From DAOUMF01 sp034411955 (GTDB lineage: Bacteria > Chloroflexota > Dehalococcoidia > SM23-28-2 > RBG-16-64-32), in contig DAOUMF010000150.1 in NCBI GenBank assembly GCA_034411955.1, positions 1-14,873 on the forward strand: a stretch of 14,873 bases of DNA. The letters are read 5' to 3'. Positions within the stretch are counted from its first letter, which is position 1. Each line of letters starts with the position of its first letter. Below the pieces are notes generated by a model. That model was given only the letters and a program-made list of their open reading frames with translations, had not been told where the DNA came from and did no database searches. The position numbers were made by a program, and so were the translations under genes. This document shows, in pieces, positions 1-6,063 of the stretch.

Positions 1-9
1 GCGAACGCC

Positions 10-137
10 CTAGCAGGGTGCTGAAAAAGGCTCGGGGGCCGCTCGTGGTGAGCCTGTCGAACCACGAGCGGAATCTGAAACCGCTCGCCCTGAGCTTGTC
101 GAAGGGTGAACGGCCAAGTTCTTCGGCACCCTCCTAG
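10..137. repeat. MITE-like element: terminal inverted repeats enclosing two related hairpins
   Basis: Positions 10-25 (CTAGCAGGGTGCTGAA) and the reverse complement of 122-137 (CTAGGAGGGTGCCGAA) match at 14 of 16 bases, giving terminal inverted repeats. Inside are two tandem hairpins of the same design. The first has a perfect 10-bp stem, 39-48 with 62-71, around the loop TGAGCCTGTCGAA. The second pairs 81-90 with 104-113 (eight Watson-Crick pairs, one wobble, one mismatch) around TGAGCTTGTCGAA. The two 13-nt loops differ by one base. This GTCGAA-loop palindrome resembles REP-like intergenic repeats scattered through many bacterial genomes. No transposase is encoded, so a non-autonomous element is the simplest reading. 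The right terminal repeat contains the stop codon of the neighbouring cyclophilin gene, and the hairpins could also terminate its transcript. Confidence 0.7.
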
Positions 138-895
138 GCGGGCTTGACCTCGATGTCTTCTATGGTGAGCGCCGGCGGCAACTCTTCTTCCGTCTGGCAG
201 GACTCGCTGGACTGCGAGCCGAAGCAGGGTGCGCGTTCCGGCTGCTTCTCCAGGATATCCTGGCCCTCTACCACCTGGCCGATTACGCTGCCTTCGAACT
301 CCAGCTTGTCCCTCAGAGCGATCACGAACTGGCTGCCATGCACCCGGTCGCTGCCGGGAGAGATGACGGGGGCGATCACCGTCCACTTGTCGGCCTGGGT
401 GGAGTCCCCCCCCTCTTTCGGCAGGTCGTAGCCGGGGCCGCCCGTGCCGGTGCAGGAGAGCTTGCCGGAGGACTCGCAGGTCGGGTCGCCCGTCTGGATA
501 TCGAACTTCGGCAGCACCCAGAAGAACTGCAGCCCGTGGTAGAAGTCCTTGCTGGCCAGGAAGGCCAGGCTGTTGGCCGCTTCGGGCGCGTCGGCGCTCA
601 GGTCTATGACGATCTTCCCCTGGTCGGTGGTGATGACGGCCTTATAGTCCTTGGAGGCCTTCAACTTGGCATCGCCCGGCGCGTCGAAGGTGGCCAACCC
701 CGTGGGCGTCTCCTCGGCGCCGACGGTGGAGTTGTCCTCGGGGGCAGTGGTCTGTCGCTGGGTGGTGCCGCCGAGCCCGGTCGCCAGTCCGGTGGCGGCC
801 AGGCTGGCGATCATCGCTATGATGAAAGTGACGTAGAAGGCTTTAACGTTCCAGATCAGGTTGATGGGGAAGGGCGGTCTGGCCCGGCGGGCCAT
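134..895 (-). CDS. Membrane-anchored cyclophilin-type peptidyl-prolyl isomerase-like protein
   Basis: This 253-aa protein has a basic N-terminus (MARRARPP), one membrane segment at about residues 18-42, a low-complexity linker to about 80, and a cyclophilin fold from about 84 to 220. The fold is recognised from AVITTDQGKIVIDL, the F-x-I-Q-x-G-D stretch at 131-137 and GSQFVIAL at 187-194. Such proteins act outside the membrane as prolyl isomerases or folding helpers. The usual FHRVIPGF motif reads FFWVLPKF here, so the catalytic Arg is Trp126; activity may be lost or reduced. Four Cys (140, 148, 224, 233) could form disulfides outside the cell. The ATG at 895 has GGGAG 5 nt upstream. An extended -10 promoter lies about 80 nt further up. 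The stop codon lies within the terminal repeat of the MITE-like element. The family call is firm; activity is uncertain. Confidence 0.85.
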   Translation of the reverse strand: MARRARPPFPINLIWNVKAFYVTFIIAMIASLAATGLATGLGGTTQRQTTAPEDNSTVGAEETPTGLATFDAPGDAKLKASKDYKAVITTDQGKIVIDLSADAPEAANSLAFLASKDFYHGLQFFWVLPKFDIQTGDPTCESSGKLSCTGTGGPGYDLPKEGGDSTQADKWTVIAPVISPGSDRVHGSQFVIALRDKLEFEGSVIGQVVEGQDILEKQPERAPCFGSQSSESCQTEEELPPALTIEDIEVKPA

Positions 896-965
896 CGGCG
901 CTCCCGAAAGTCGTCTTCTTCGTCTCTGTCTTCTAGCCAGCGGTATTCACCTCTCGAATAGAGTC

Positions 966-995
966 GGCTTCAGTATAGCAGACGGATCTGTTTAG
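966..995 (-). promoter_or_regulatory. Probable promoter of the cyclophilin-like gene (extended -10)
   Basis: On the minus strand, TGCTATACT (hexamer TATACT at 977-972) is a good extended -10 element. A weak -35 (CGGACT) lies 16 nt further up. The predicted transcript would have a leader of about 70 nt before the ATG at 895. Confidence 0.5.
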
Positions 996-1034
996 TCCGA
1001 GGTTGCATGTAACAGGAGGGCGGCCAGCGCATCC

Positions 1035-1040
1035 TATATT
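1035..1040 (+). promoter_or_regulatory. Possible -10 element for the small gene at 1061
   Basis: TATATT sits about 20 nt upstream of the ATG at 1061. No convincing -35 lies at the right distance (ACAGGA at 1012-1017 is poor; TTGCAT at 1003 is too far). This is weak evidence, supported mainly by its position in a divergent intergenic region. Confidence 0.3.
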
Positions 1041-1060
1041 GATGAGCCGAGAGAAAAGCG

Positions 1061-1342
1061 ATGGGGTTACCAATTATGGCAACGGCGCAACAGGTACGGA
1101 CGCACAGCACCGAAGCGTGGGCTGACCTGAACGGCCGCTGGTTCTTCGCTTGGCGGATGGCTGCCGCCTGCGAGAGCGCCTTGAGGGAGGTCCACTCCGC
1201 CATGGGTCAGCAGCGGGACCCCAGCCGTATGCAGGCTCTGGAGAAGGCCAGCCGCCTGCTGCGCAAGGAGCTCGTGCGCTGGGTGCGCCGCGGCGAGGCG
1301 CTGGACATGATCGTGGAGCGGTTGCCGCAACTGCCCGCGTAG
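1061..1342 (+). CDS. Small hypothetical helical protein
   Basis: No family is recognised for this 93-aa ORF. It is predicted largely alpha-helical and charged, with Trp-rich patches (AWADLNGRWFFAWRMAAAC) followed by an Arg/Lys/Glu-rich amphipathic half ending in LDMIVERLPQLPA. There is no signal peptide, membrane span or Cys pair. Starts at 1061 and 1076 are both possible; each has only a weak purine-rich upstream sequence. The case for a real gene is its placement: a TATATT -10-like box lies just upstream and a strong hairpin terminator begins 21 nt after the stop. The gene stands alone between a divergent cyclophilin and a convergent dehydratase. The pattern resembles small regulatory or structural proteins, but no function can be assigned. 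Confidence 0.55.
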   Translation: MGLPIMATAQQVRTHSTEAWADLNGRWFFAWRMAAACESALREVHSAMGQQRDPSRMQALEKASRLLRKELVRWVRRGEALDMIVERLPQLPA

Positions 1343-1362
1343 CCCCGGGCCGAAGATGACAC

Positions 1363-1390
1363 AGGCCCAGCCGAGAGGCTGGGCCTCTTT
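1363..1390. terminator. Bidirectional hairpin terminator between convergent genes
   Basis: AGGCCCAGCC (1363-1372) pairs perfectly with GGCTGGGCCT (1377-1386) around a GAGA loop. On the plus strand it is followed by CTTTGCTTCTT. It sits between the small gene ending at 1342 and the dehydratase gene ending on the other strand at 1409, so it can serve both. Confidence 0.8.
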
Positions 1391-1408
1391 GCTTCTTCCG
1401 CTGGCTGC

Positions 1409-2278
1409 CTACGCTTGGACCGCGCTGGCGCTGCCCACCACCACCCTGGTGCCATCGGGCTTCTCGCACCACACTTGGAGGTGCGCCCGCTGGGCCGCCC
1501 CCTCCGCAGCGAGGCCGGTGACGTGGCCGCGACAGGTGACCTCGTCCTTCCCCCACACGACGTTCACCAGGCTCGCGCTCATCCGGCCGCCCACGTACCA
1601 GCCAGCGCCGAAGCGCTCCGTCATCATCTGGGACAGGAAGCAGAGGGACATCATCCCCTGGACCACGATGTCCGGGAAGCCCATCTTGTGCGCCTCTTCG
1701 ACGTCGTTGTGATAGTTCTTGCTCGGCCCGGAGAACTTCTGGCACATCTCCAGGGTGATCGCCTTGGTGATGCTCGGGACCTCCTCCAGCGGCTCCTCGA
1801 CGCCCATGTCGAAGCGGCGGTCGCCCCTCTTCTCCCGCTCCTTGTCAACGACGGTTTTCTGGCCCGTGTCGAGAACGAAACTCTGGTGGGTGCGGCCGCG
1901 ATGCAGGAAGCGCCCGTCCGGCCCGAAGCAGGTCACTTCCTTGACCACGTACTCCCGGTCCCGCTTGATGTGGCGGTCCACGATGAGGGAGTGGGTGGTG
2001 ACGGTGTCCCCCACCATGATCGGGTGGAACAGCTCCCACTCCTGCTTGGCGTGAAGGTTGCCGTACAAGTTCGGGAGATACCAGGCCAGGCTCTGGTAGA
2101 CCTCGCTGTGCAGGATTAGGGCCGGGGCGACGGGCCCGCCGAAGGGCGAGTCGCCGAAGTACCAGGGGTTGTGGTCGCCCACCGACTCGGCGTAGTGGCG
2201 GACAAGATCCGGCGTGATCTCGACCTGGCGACCGCCGTAGTCCCGCCCGACGTAGATATCGTCCGTCTTCGTCGCCAT
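1409..2278 (-). CDS. Double-hotdog MaoC-type acyl-CoA dehydratase/hydratase
   Basis: This 289-aa protein has two hotdog repeats, about 10-140 and 165-289, as in FAS1-dehydratase/MaoC fusion proteins that hydrate or dehydrate acyl-CoA thioesters. The N-terminal repeat carries GDHNPWY (34-40); the C-terminal repeat carries GPSKNYHND followed by AHKMGFPDIVVQGMM. The canonical hydratase-2 motif is GDxNPxHxD. Here the first half keeps the Asp but has no His at the expected place, and the second half keeps His190 and Asp192 but has Ser in place of the catalytic Asp. Any active site must therefore combine the halves or work differently. The ATG at 2278 has a GGAGA Shine-Dalgarno 6 nt upstream. It lies 44 nt downstream of the amidase gene on the same strand, likely one operon. 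The substrate is unknown. Confidence 0.85.
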   Translation of the reverse strand: MATKTDDIYVGRDYGGRQVEITPDLVRHYAESVGDHNPWYFGDSPFGGPVAPALILHSEVYQSLAWYLPNLYGNLHAKQEWELFHPIMVGDTVTTHSLIVDRHIKRDREYVVKEVTCFGPDGRFLHRGRTHQSFVLDTGQKTVVDKEREKRGDRRFDMGVEEPLEEVPSITKAITLEMCQKFSGPSKNYHNDVEEAHKMGFPDIVVQGMMSLCFLSQMMTERFGAGWYVGGRMSASLVNVVWGKDEVTCRGHVTGLAAEGAAQRAHLQVWCEKPDGTRVVVGSASAVQA

Positions 2279-2322
2279 CGTCGTCTCCTTCTCTCAGTTC
2301 ACGGCGCGCGAAAGCGGCCGGG

Positions 2323-3747
2323 CTAGACGGTGGCCGGTACCTCCCTCGGCCAGGCATCGTTCCAGGGACGCTCCTGCTCGTAGGCGTATGAGGCTTGCAG
2401 GACGAGGTCCTCACGCTGGTAGGGCCCCACGATCTGGAGGCCGCAGGGCAGGCCGGAGTCGGTGAGCCCCGCCCGCACGGTGGCCGCCGGGTGTCGCGAC
2501 AGGTTGAACGGGTAGGTGAAGGCGATGACGTTCAGCGGGTTGGTGATGGGCTCTCCGTCTATCGCAGCCGGCCACTTGCCGCGGGCGTCGAACGCCTCCG
2601 TAGGCAGTGTGGGGGTCATCATCAGGTCGTAGCGCTCGAACAGGTGCCAGAGGTAGTTGACCAGCTCCGCCCGGGCGCGCTGGGCGGCGCCGTACTTCTC
2701 AGGAGTGAGACCGCGCACGGCCTCCACGCCTCGCAGGAAGGCTCGCCCGAACTCCTCCCGGTGGCCGTCGATCTTGTCGTAGATCTCAGCGTAGGTCTCG
2801 GCGTCGGCGACGCGGACCCACTCCAGGCCCGGGTCCGGGAACCCGCCCTCCAGCTCCTCGATGTTGTGTCCCAGCTTCTCGAACACCCGCACCGCCTCCT
2901 CCACCTCGCGCCGGACGTCCGATTGAAGATGGGCGTAGCCCAGGGTGTCGCTCCAGGCGATGCGGAGCTTGCGGGGAAGCTGCTCCAGCGTCTCCACGTA
3001 GGAGATGCCGGGATGGGGGAGAGAGTCGGGGTCGGCCGGGTGATGGCCGACGACCGCGTCCATGAACATGGCGCCGTCGCGCACGGTGCGGGTGATGGGC
3101 CCGTAGCAACTGGTGTCGCTCCACTTGAGCATGTGGAAGGGCCCTTTCGCCACGCGGCCGAAGGTGGGCTTCAGCCCGAAGCAGCCGGTATAGCAGGCGG
3201 GGATGCGTATGGAGCCGCCGCCGTCGGAGCCGGTGGCCAGAGGAACCATGCCGGACGCGATCGCTGCCGAAGTGCCGCCGCTGGAGCCGCCCGGCGTGCG
3301 CTCCGGGTTCCAGGGGTTGCGGGTGATGCCGAACAGGAGGTTCTTGGTGAAGGCCGTGTATCCGAACTCGGGGGAGTTCGTCTTGCCCAGAAGGATGCCG
3401 CCCGCTTTCTTCAGCCGTTCCACCTGCACCGAGTCGCGCTGCGGCCGGTTGTCCTTGTATGGCACTGAGGCATGGGTTGAGGGGAACCCCTCGGCGTCCT
3501 CCAACTCCTTGACGCCGAAGGGGAGCCCGGCCAGGGCGCCCACCTCCTCGCCGCCCGCGATGCGCTCGGCGGCGGCGCGCGCCTCGCCGAGCGCCTCCTC
3601 GGGCCGCATGGCGATGAAGGCGTTGAGGACGGGGTTGACCTGCTCGATCCGCTGCAGGCAGGCTTCCATCAGCTCCACCGGCGATAGGTCGCGGGCGCGT
3701 ATCGCCTGCGCCAGTTCATAAGCCGATTTGAACCAAAGCTCGGACAT
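2323..3747 (-). CDS. Amidase-signature family hydrolase
   Basis: This is a 474-aa amidase-signature enzyme, which hydrolyses amide or carbamoyl bonds in the cytoplasm. The Ser-cisSer-Lys triad is visible: Lys in PFGVKELEDAEG (residue 80 from the chosen start), the GGSSGGTSAA glycine-serine loop (about 153-162) and the nucleophile Ser in TGSDGGGSIRIPA (residue 179). The length fits the family. The ATG at 3747 is chosen because GGAGGG lies 6 nt upstream; the upstream ATG at 3753 would sit directly on that Shine-Dalgarno. A longer in-frame start at 3798 is disfavoured because it overlaps the predicted -10 box. The C-terminal region (SRHPAATVRAG, GLPCGLQIVGP) is typical of GatA-like and bacterial amidases. 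GatB and GatC are absent, so a role in tRNA amidation is unlikely. It is probably co-transcribed with the MaoC-type dehydratase; the shared substrate is not evident. Confidence 0.92.
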   Translation of the reverse strand: MSELWFKSAYELAQAIRARDLSPVELMEACLQRIEQVNPVLNAFIAMRPEEALGEARAAAERIAGGEEVGALAGLPFGVKELEDAEGFPSTHASVPYKDNRPQRDSVQVERLKKAGGILLGKTNSPEFGYTAFTKNLLFGITRNPWNPERTPGGSSGGTSAAIASGMVPLATGSDGGGSIRIPACYTGCFGLKPTFGRVAKGPFHMLKWSDTSCYGPITRTVRDGAMFMDAVVGHHPADPDSLPHPGISYVETLEQLPRKLRIAWSDTLGYAHLQSDVRREVEEAVRVFEKLGHNIEELEGGFPDPGLEWVRVADAETYAEIYDKIDGHREEFGRAFLRGVEAVRGLTPEKYGAAQRARAELVNYLWHLFERYDLMMTPTLPTEAFDARGKWPAAIDGEPITNPLNVIAFTYPFNLSRHPAATVRAGLTDSGLPCGLQIVGPYQREDLVLQASYAYEQERPWNDAWPREVPATV

Positions 3748-3793
3748 GCGCATCCCTCCGTATCCAGAGGCTCCCGCTGAAGCGCGCAGTGGC

Positions 3794-3823
3794 ATCATAC
3801 ACCACGGGTTACAGATGCGGGAA
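3794..3823 (-). promoter_or_regulatory. Probable promoter of the amidase-dehydratase operon
   Basis: TATGAT on the minus strand (3799-3794) is a good -10 box about 47 nt upstream of the amidase ATG. A partial -35 (TTCCCG) lies 18 nt further up. It supports the shorter start at 3747, since a start at 3798 would fall within the promoter. Confidence 0.45.
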
Positions 3824-3872
3824 GTTCAGCCCGCTGGGGGTGTGCGACCCAAGCGCGAGTCTGCGGCTGCCG

Positions 3873-4166
3873 TCACCCTTGTGCTGAGCGGACAGTCGTC
3901 CGGGCCAGACCCGCTGGCTCGGGGTCCGGACCGCGCCCGTTCCGCCTCTGGCCCTGCGCTTGCTCGACTTCCTTCTTTCGCCGGCGGTACGCTCGCTGCC
4001 GACAGGCGGGTCCGTGAGCTTTCGCCTGCGGTCTCTTGCCCTCCAGCGGCCCGCCGCAGCCAACGCAAAGTCGCGTTATGGTTTGGGGAGGTGAGTCGAG
4101 TGCCGTGAGCGTTATGGTTTCTTCGCCGCGTCTGCCTGCGTGGAGGGGTGTGGTGCGGGCAGTCAA
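3873..4166 (-). pseudogene. Zn-finger-like CRQRAYRRR protein, possible small gene or remnant
   Basis: This open frame codes for C-x2-C-x13-H-x3-C followed by RQRAYRRRKK (core about 3975-4073). It resembles small zinc-binding proteins of phages and actinobacteria that end in CRQRAYRRR, usually with Cys where His stands here. DNA binding is a reasonable guess from the basic tail. No ATG or GTG start lies close upstream. The nearest plausible start is the TTG at 4166, which would give 97 aa, but no Shine-Dalgarno was recognised. The frame stays open further upstream with a composition-biased sequence. Downstream of the motif the sequence turns into a low-complexity Gln/Arg/Pro stretch. It may be a real small gene, or a domain left behind by a mobile element. 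The motif itself is clear; the gene model is not. Confidence 0.35.
4073..4120. repeat. 12-bp direct repeat, copies 36 bp apart
   Basis: GCGTTATGGTTT occurs at 4073-4084 and again at 4109-4120. The 36-bp offset equals 12 codons, so both copies read as (E/Q)TIT in the minus-strand Zn-finger-like frame just before its first Cys. It could be an in-frame tandem duplication or a paired binding site. Confidence 0.6.
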
Positions 4167-4524
4167 AGCGACACCGCCGGCCCAATGCCTCTCGAGGAGG
4201 GGCACGGCAGAGTTGTCAGGTTGAGCAGGGGCCCAGCGGTCCCGCGGCGGAGCCGACGGCGTGGAAGCGGCAGCAGTCCAGCGCCTGCCCAGGACGGCCG
4301 GGCGAGAGCGCGTGGCCGGGAGCGGCATCCAATAATCAGGGCCAAGAAAAGACGCCACGTCGGCCCCCACCGCTACGGAAACCGTAACGCTGCGCCGAGT
4401 TTCCGCCCGGCCGCGGCATTTGTCAACCCCCCGCGGCGCTGGGGGAGATGAAATATGTGTAGGTGTTGTGAGGCCGGTACCGGGAAGGGCGAAAGGCCCT
4501 CGCGCTAGGAGGTGTCCCGCCGAC

Positions 4525-5529
4525 TCAACCCGGCGTGCCTGGCTCCGCAGGTGGGCTGGCGAGGGGTCTCCTGGCAGCGATGTCAGCGGCCTCCACCGGG
4601 GCCGGCAGCGCATCAGACTCCCGGTTGCGACGGCGCAGCCAAAGCTCCATTGCGGCGTATAGGGTGACTGTCAGGAGGGCTCCCACCAGTATGTCGAGGA
4701 CGTAGTGCTCTCCCAGGTACACGAGAGAGAACGCCATGGCTGCGTTGTATACCACCGCTAGGGCTCCCAACATCCAGTTCACGCGGAAGGCCATCAGCAG
4801 CACGATGACGCTAGTCGCCATGTGGACTGAGGGCATGGCAGCTACCGGGTTCGATGACCGAATCTGGCTGTCGAAGTACCGGTAGAGGTTTACATGCAAC
4901 TCGCCGCCGACCTCAGTTACGACCTTGTACGTGGGATCGAGATGCCCTGTCAGAGAGGCTGCCCACGGGGGAGCCGCTGGATAAATGAAGCAGATGGCAA
5001 GACCGGCGGCCAACACACCAACAAATAGAAAGACGTACCGCTCGAAGAGGTGACGCCTCTCAAAGAAAAGATAAGCAGCGAAAATATGGGGCAGGACGAA
5101 GTACGACCAGTGGACGTAGGTGGTGGCTCGGTCCAGCCAGCTGATATGCCTCGGATCGAAAAGGTGTGCCTGGAGCCACACCGTTGGGACAGAGCCGAAA
5201 GCGAGGGTCTTCTCCGCGAGCACGAGGTCGTTTATGTGTGTCGCCACCCCCGTCTCGTCGGCGAAGGAACGGACTACGCTGAAAAGGGCAAACCCCCCTG
5301 TGTAAAGGGCCCAGAGCCTGTAGTCGCCCCTGCTGCGTGCCGAGATCCATGTGAGTATGAGGAGCCCGCCTACGAGGATGCCGTAAATCAGAGGCTCCCG
5401 TCGTGGCGTTCGCTCCAATATGAGCACTGCTGTGATCAAGACCACGATGAGAGGGGCGGATATCCCAAGAAGCCGGGACAGGCCCGGCCCCAGCTGTTGA
5501 ATGCCGCCTACGCTTCGCTCAGTCTGCAT
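4525..5529 (-). CDS. PAP2-superfamily integral membrane phosphatase/phosphotransferase
   Basis: This 334-aa multi-pass membrane protein has hydrophobic segments at about 22-38, 46-62, 73-87, 138-156, 164-184, 238-256, 257-272 and 278-295. The PAP2 catalytic motifs are AMPSVHMATS (PSVH at 233-236) and GEHYVLDI (His275, Asp279). The classic first motif KxxxxxxRP is absent; YPAAPPWAA (183-191) stands in its place. This arrangement is seen in the inositol phosphotransferase and IPC-synthase-like branch of PAP2 proteins. Such enzymes act on lipid phosphates or transfer lipid headgroups at the membrane. The substrate cannot be told from sequence. The ATG at 5529 lacks a strong Shine-Dalgarno. It is monocistronic, with about 530 bp upstream containing a candidate promoter at 5646-5675. 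A Pro/Ala-rich tail follows the last helix. Confidence 0.85.
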   Translation of the reverse strand: MQTERSVGGIQQLGPGLSRLLGISAPLIVVLITAVLILERTPRREPLIYGILVGGLLILTWISARSRGDYRLWALYTGGFALFSVVRSFADETGVATHINDLVLAEKTLAFGSVPTVWLQAHLFDPRHISWLDRATTYVHWSYFVLPHIFAAYLFFERRHLFERYVFLFVGVLAAGLAICFIYPAAPPWAASLTGHLDPTYKVVTEVGGELHVNLYRYFDSQIRSSNPVAAMPSVHMATSVIVLLMAFRVNWMLGALAVVYNAAMAFSLVYLGEHYVLDILVGALLTVTLYAAMELWLRRRNRESDALPAPVEAADIAARRPLASPPAEPGTPG

Positions 5530-5645
5530 CCACGGTGCTCGAGGACGAGGCCGACACGATGGGTGTGGATAGGTGCGTCCTGTGCACGTTCAGTAGGTGC
5601 CTGACGCAGGAGTTGACTGGGTTCGCTAAATGCATACTGCTCCCG

Positions 5646-5675
5646 AAGGTAGCATCCGGTTATGGCCAACGTCAA
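5646..5675 (-). promoter_or_regulatory. Candidate promoter of the PAP2 gene
   Basis: On the minus strand TTGACG (5675-5670) is followed after 18 nt by TACCTT (5651-5646). The -35 is good and the -10 is poor. It would give a leader of about 110 nt to the ATG at 5529. Confidence 0.3.
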
Positions 5676-5737
5676 CGCGGGTTAGCCGCTTGGGTGTCCT
5701 TGGACGTCACGGGCTTTCGTATTTCGACGATACAAGC

Positions 5738-5849
5738 TGGCGCTCCGGCGGGACTCTAACCTGCGCACCCGGCTCCGCAGACGCCGGGTATCTGTGCGGC
5801 CTAGCGTCATGTCTGTGGAGTCCAGCCGCTCACGCGGCCTAGGATTGCA
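5738..5849 (-). pseudogene. Decayed or divergent selenocysteine-tRNA-like structure
   Basis: Read on the minus strand, this 112-nt stretch has several hallmarks of bacterial tRNA-Sec. The D arm is GGCCGC-GTGA-GCGGCT, a 6-bp stem with a 4-nt GTGA loop (5839-5824), preceded by TA. It is followed by CTGGACTCCACA, aligning with the E. coli tRNA-Sec stretch CTGGACTTCAAA. A long variable region contains a 7-bp stem ACCCGGC/GCCGGGT (5789-5783 with 5773-5767). The T arm is GCAGG-TTAGAGT-CCCGC (5764-5748), and the 3' end reads GCCA with G at the discriminator position. Against function: the anticodon triplet is CCA rather than TCA, the anticodon stem does not pair, T-loop C56 is A, and no 8-bp acceptor stem can be formed with the 5' flank. 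A pseudo-tRNA or chance similarity are the alternatives. Confidence 0.4.
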
Positions 5850-6063
5850 CACGCTACGAGACCTGTCACCCCATCCCTGCCCAGTGCCCTGGGCCCTCCC
5901 CAACGCGCTGACCTAGGCAACATAGTATCGTCACGGCCTTCTGTCAAGAGTGAGGGTCTGCACTACCAGGCTCGACGAGAACGTGGACTTGGAATGCCGC
6001 CCAGCCGCAACACTCAGATGGGGCTGCTTCAGGACCTGTTCGACGGGCTGTAAGGGGGTGTCG

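Larger units (their letters stand above)
3800..4524. other. Intergenic region, 725 bp, without a confident gene
   Basis: This GC-rich stretch separates the amidase operon from the PAP2 gene. Several long frames are open, but their translations are Arg/Pro/Ala-rich and look like composition artefacts. Exceptions are a Zn-finger-like coding fragment on the minus strand (3873-4166) and a 12-bp direct repeat at 4073-4084 and 4109-4120. A minus-strand TTGACA (4426-4421) with a poor -10 (GAAACT) 17 nt away could be a leftward promoter. Small hairpins occur at 4427-4445 (CCCCC with GGGGG) and 4487-4501 (AGGGC with GCCCT), without T-tracts. The region may be decayed coding DNA. Confidence 0.5.
5530..6063. 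other. Intergenic region between the PAP2 and radical SAM genes
   Basis: No convincing protein gene lies here. It holds the tRNA-Sec-like relic at 5738-5849 and a weak candidate promoter for the PAP2 gene at 5646-5675. The stretch from 5850 to 6063 shows no recognisable feature; no terminator with a T-tract was found after the radical SAM gene that ends at 6064. Confidence 0.5.

Noticed and set aside
2395..3468. Open frame of 357 codons on the plus strand opposite the amidase gene
   Set aside because: The amidase on the other strand has all catalytic motifs; this frame shows no recognisable domain and biased composition.
4505..4515. CTAGGAGGTGTC resembling the end of the repeat at 122-137
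   Set aside because: Only about eight consecutive bases match, and there is no partner inverted repeat or hairpin nearby; likely chance.
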